From positions 1 through 26,884 of the forward strand of contig NZ_DASYHS010000299.1 of assembly GCF_035998295.1 (NCBI RefSeq): a stretch of DNA of 26,884 nucleotides. The letters are read 5' to 3'. The translations under genes and the position numbers were made by a program. Positions 26,571 to 26,884 of the stretch are shown piece after piece. Numbering within the stretch: position 1 is the first letter of the stretch; every line of letters starts with the position of its first letter. The stretch comes from DASYHS01 sp035998295. GTDB taxonomy: Bacteria; Pseudomonadota; Alphaproteobacteria; Azospirillales; Azospirillaceae. Under the pieces are notes generated by a model, which saw nothing but the letters and a program-made list of their open reading frames with translations, had not been told where the DNA came from and ran no database searches.

Positions 26571-26663
26571 GGAAGCGAAAACGGTACCCGGCAGGGAACC
26601 TTTCGGGGCAGGCGGATCGGCGCAGCCTCCCTAGGCGTCCGCACGCCGCCTGTGCTAAGACCT

Positions 26664-26701
26664 GCGGCCGTTGACCAGAATGAGGAGCGGGATACGGCCG
26701 C
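26664..26701. repeat. 8-bp inverted repeat in the leader of the DUF6165-like gene
   Basis: GCGGCCGT (26664-26671) and ACGGCCGC (26694-26701) are perfect reverse complements with a 22-nt spacer containing TTGACC-like and GAGGAG sequences. It may be an RNA hairpin in the leader or an operator. Nothing else is recognised in 26571-26717. Confidence 0.4.
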
Positions 26702-26717
26702 TCCCGGCAGGAGACCC

Positions 26718-26884
26718 ATGGCCATGAAGATCGACGTTGCCCCCGGGGAACTGATCGACAAGCTCACGATCCTGGAGATCAAGGCGGCGAATATCAGTGA
26801 CCCCGGAAAGCTGCGCAACGTCCGCCACGAGTACGAGGTGCTGTCCCGCGCGCTCGATGGCGAGATCGAGCAGACGGCGGAACT
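26718..26884 (+). CDS. DUF6165-like small protein, 3' truncated by the window edge
   Basis: An open frame runs off the window after 55 codons. It begins MAMKIDVAPGELIDKLTILEIKAANI and continues DPGKLRNVRHEYEVLSRAL. The block V.PGELIDK.TILEIK..... DP.KL.NVR.EY..L is what I recall for the DUF6165 family, a roughly 120-aa proteobacterial family of unknown function often found near glycosyltransferase genes. AGGAGA (26709-26714) precedes the ATG at 26718, and the in-frame ATG at 26724 has even better spacing. Codon use matches neighbouring genes. The function is unknown. Confidence 0.75.
   Translation, partial: MAMKIDVAPGELIDKLTILEIKAANISDPGKLRNVRHEYEVLSRALDGEIEQTAE

Noticed and set aside
26508..26600. 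SAM-type riboswitch upstream of metK
   Set aside because: I compared the leader by eye with the SAM-II and SAM/SAH conserved cores and found no matching core. The leader is short and A/T-rich, more like a promoter.

Overview
The window is a cobalamin (vitamin B12) biosynthesis supercluster from a very GC-rich bacterium, most likely an alphaproteobacterium of Rhodospirillales type. Pointers are the third-position G/C bias, the many GTG starts, the aerobic-type Cob enzyme set (CobN, CobK, CobL, CobH), an alphaproteobacterial-style ribbon-helix-helix protein and the MetK and YgfZ sequences. The taxonomic call is inference; no rRNA is present.

Layout. (1) 106-7213, plus strand: cobW, cobN, cobO and cobQ, i.e. 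the cobalt chaperone, the large cobaltochelatase subunit, the corrinoid adenosyltransferase and cobyric acid synthase. (2) 7214-10788: a 3.6-kb accessory insert that has nothing obvious to do with B12. It holds a terminase-small-subunit-like protein, a convergent ribbon-helix-helix protein with a Lys/Gly-rich tail, and a tandem pair of HTH/PAS-like regulators, of which one copy is split into two overlapping ORFs and the other is a single fused protein. (3) 10799-13856, minus strand: cobA, cobB, cobD. (4) 13904-15745, plus strand: cbiD and cobK. (5) 15736-21895, minus strand: cbiX-cobH-cobL-cobI-cbiG/cobJ-cobM, joined by 4-nt overlaps and headed by a clear cobalamin riboswitch (about 22038-22240). 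(6) 22264-23295, plus strand: cobC. (7) 23285 to the end: ordinary genes, namely ygfZ, a family-9 glycosyltransferase, metK, and the start of a DUF6165-like gene cut by the window edge.

How the genes work together. CobA, CobI, CobJ, CobM, CobK, CobL and CobH make hydrogenobyrinate. CobB amidates it and CobN (with CobS/CobT, not in this window) inserts cobalt. CobO adenosylates, CobQ amidates to cobyric acid, and CobD and CobC supply and attach the aminopropanol arm. The aerobic ring-contraction gene (cobG or cobZ) and cobF are absent. Instead there are CbiD, a CbiG domain fused to CobJ, and a His-rich CbiX, all components of the early-cobalt ('anaerobic') route. The locus is therefore a hybrid. 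The features most worth a second look are this hybrid logic, the riboswitch with a visible pair of mutually exclusive Shine-Dalgarno-masking pairings, and the split-versus-fused regulator pair with nearby dyad symmetries in the accessory insert.
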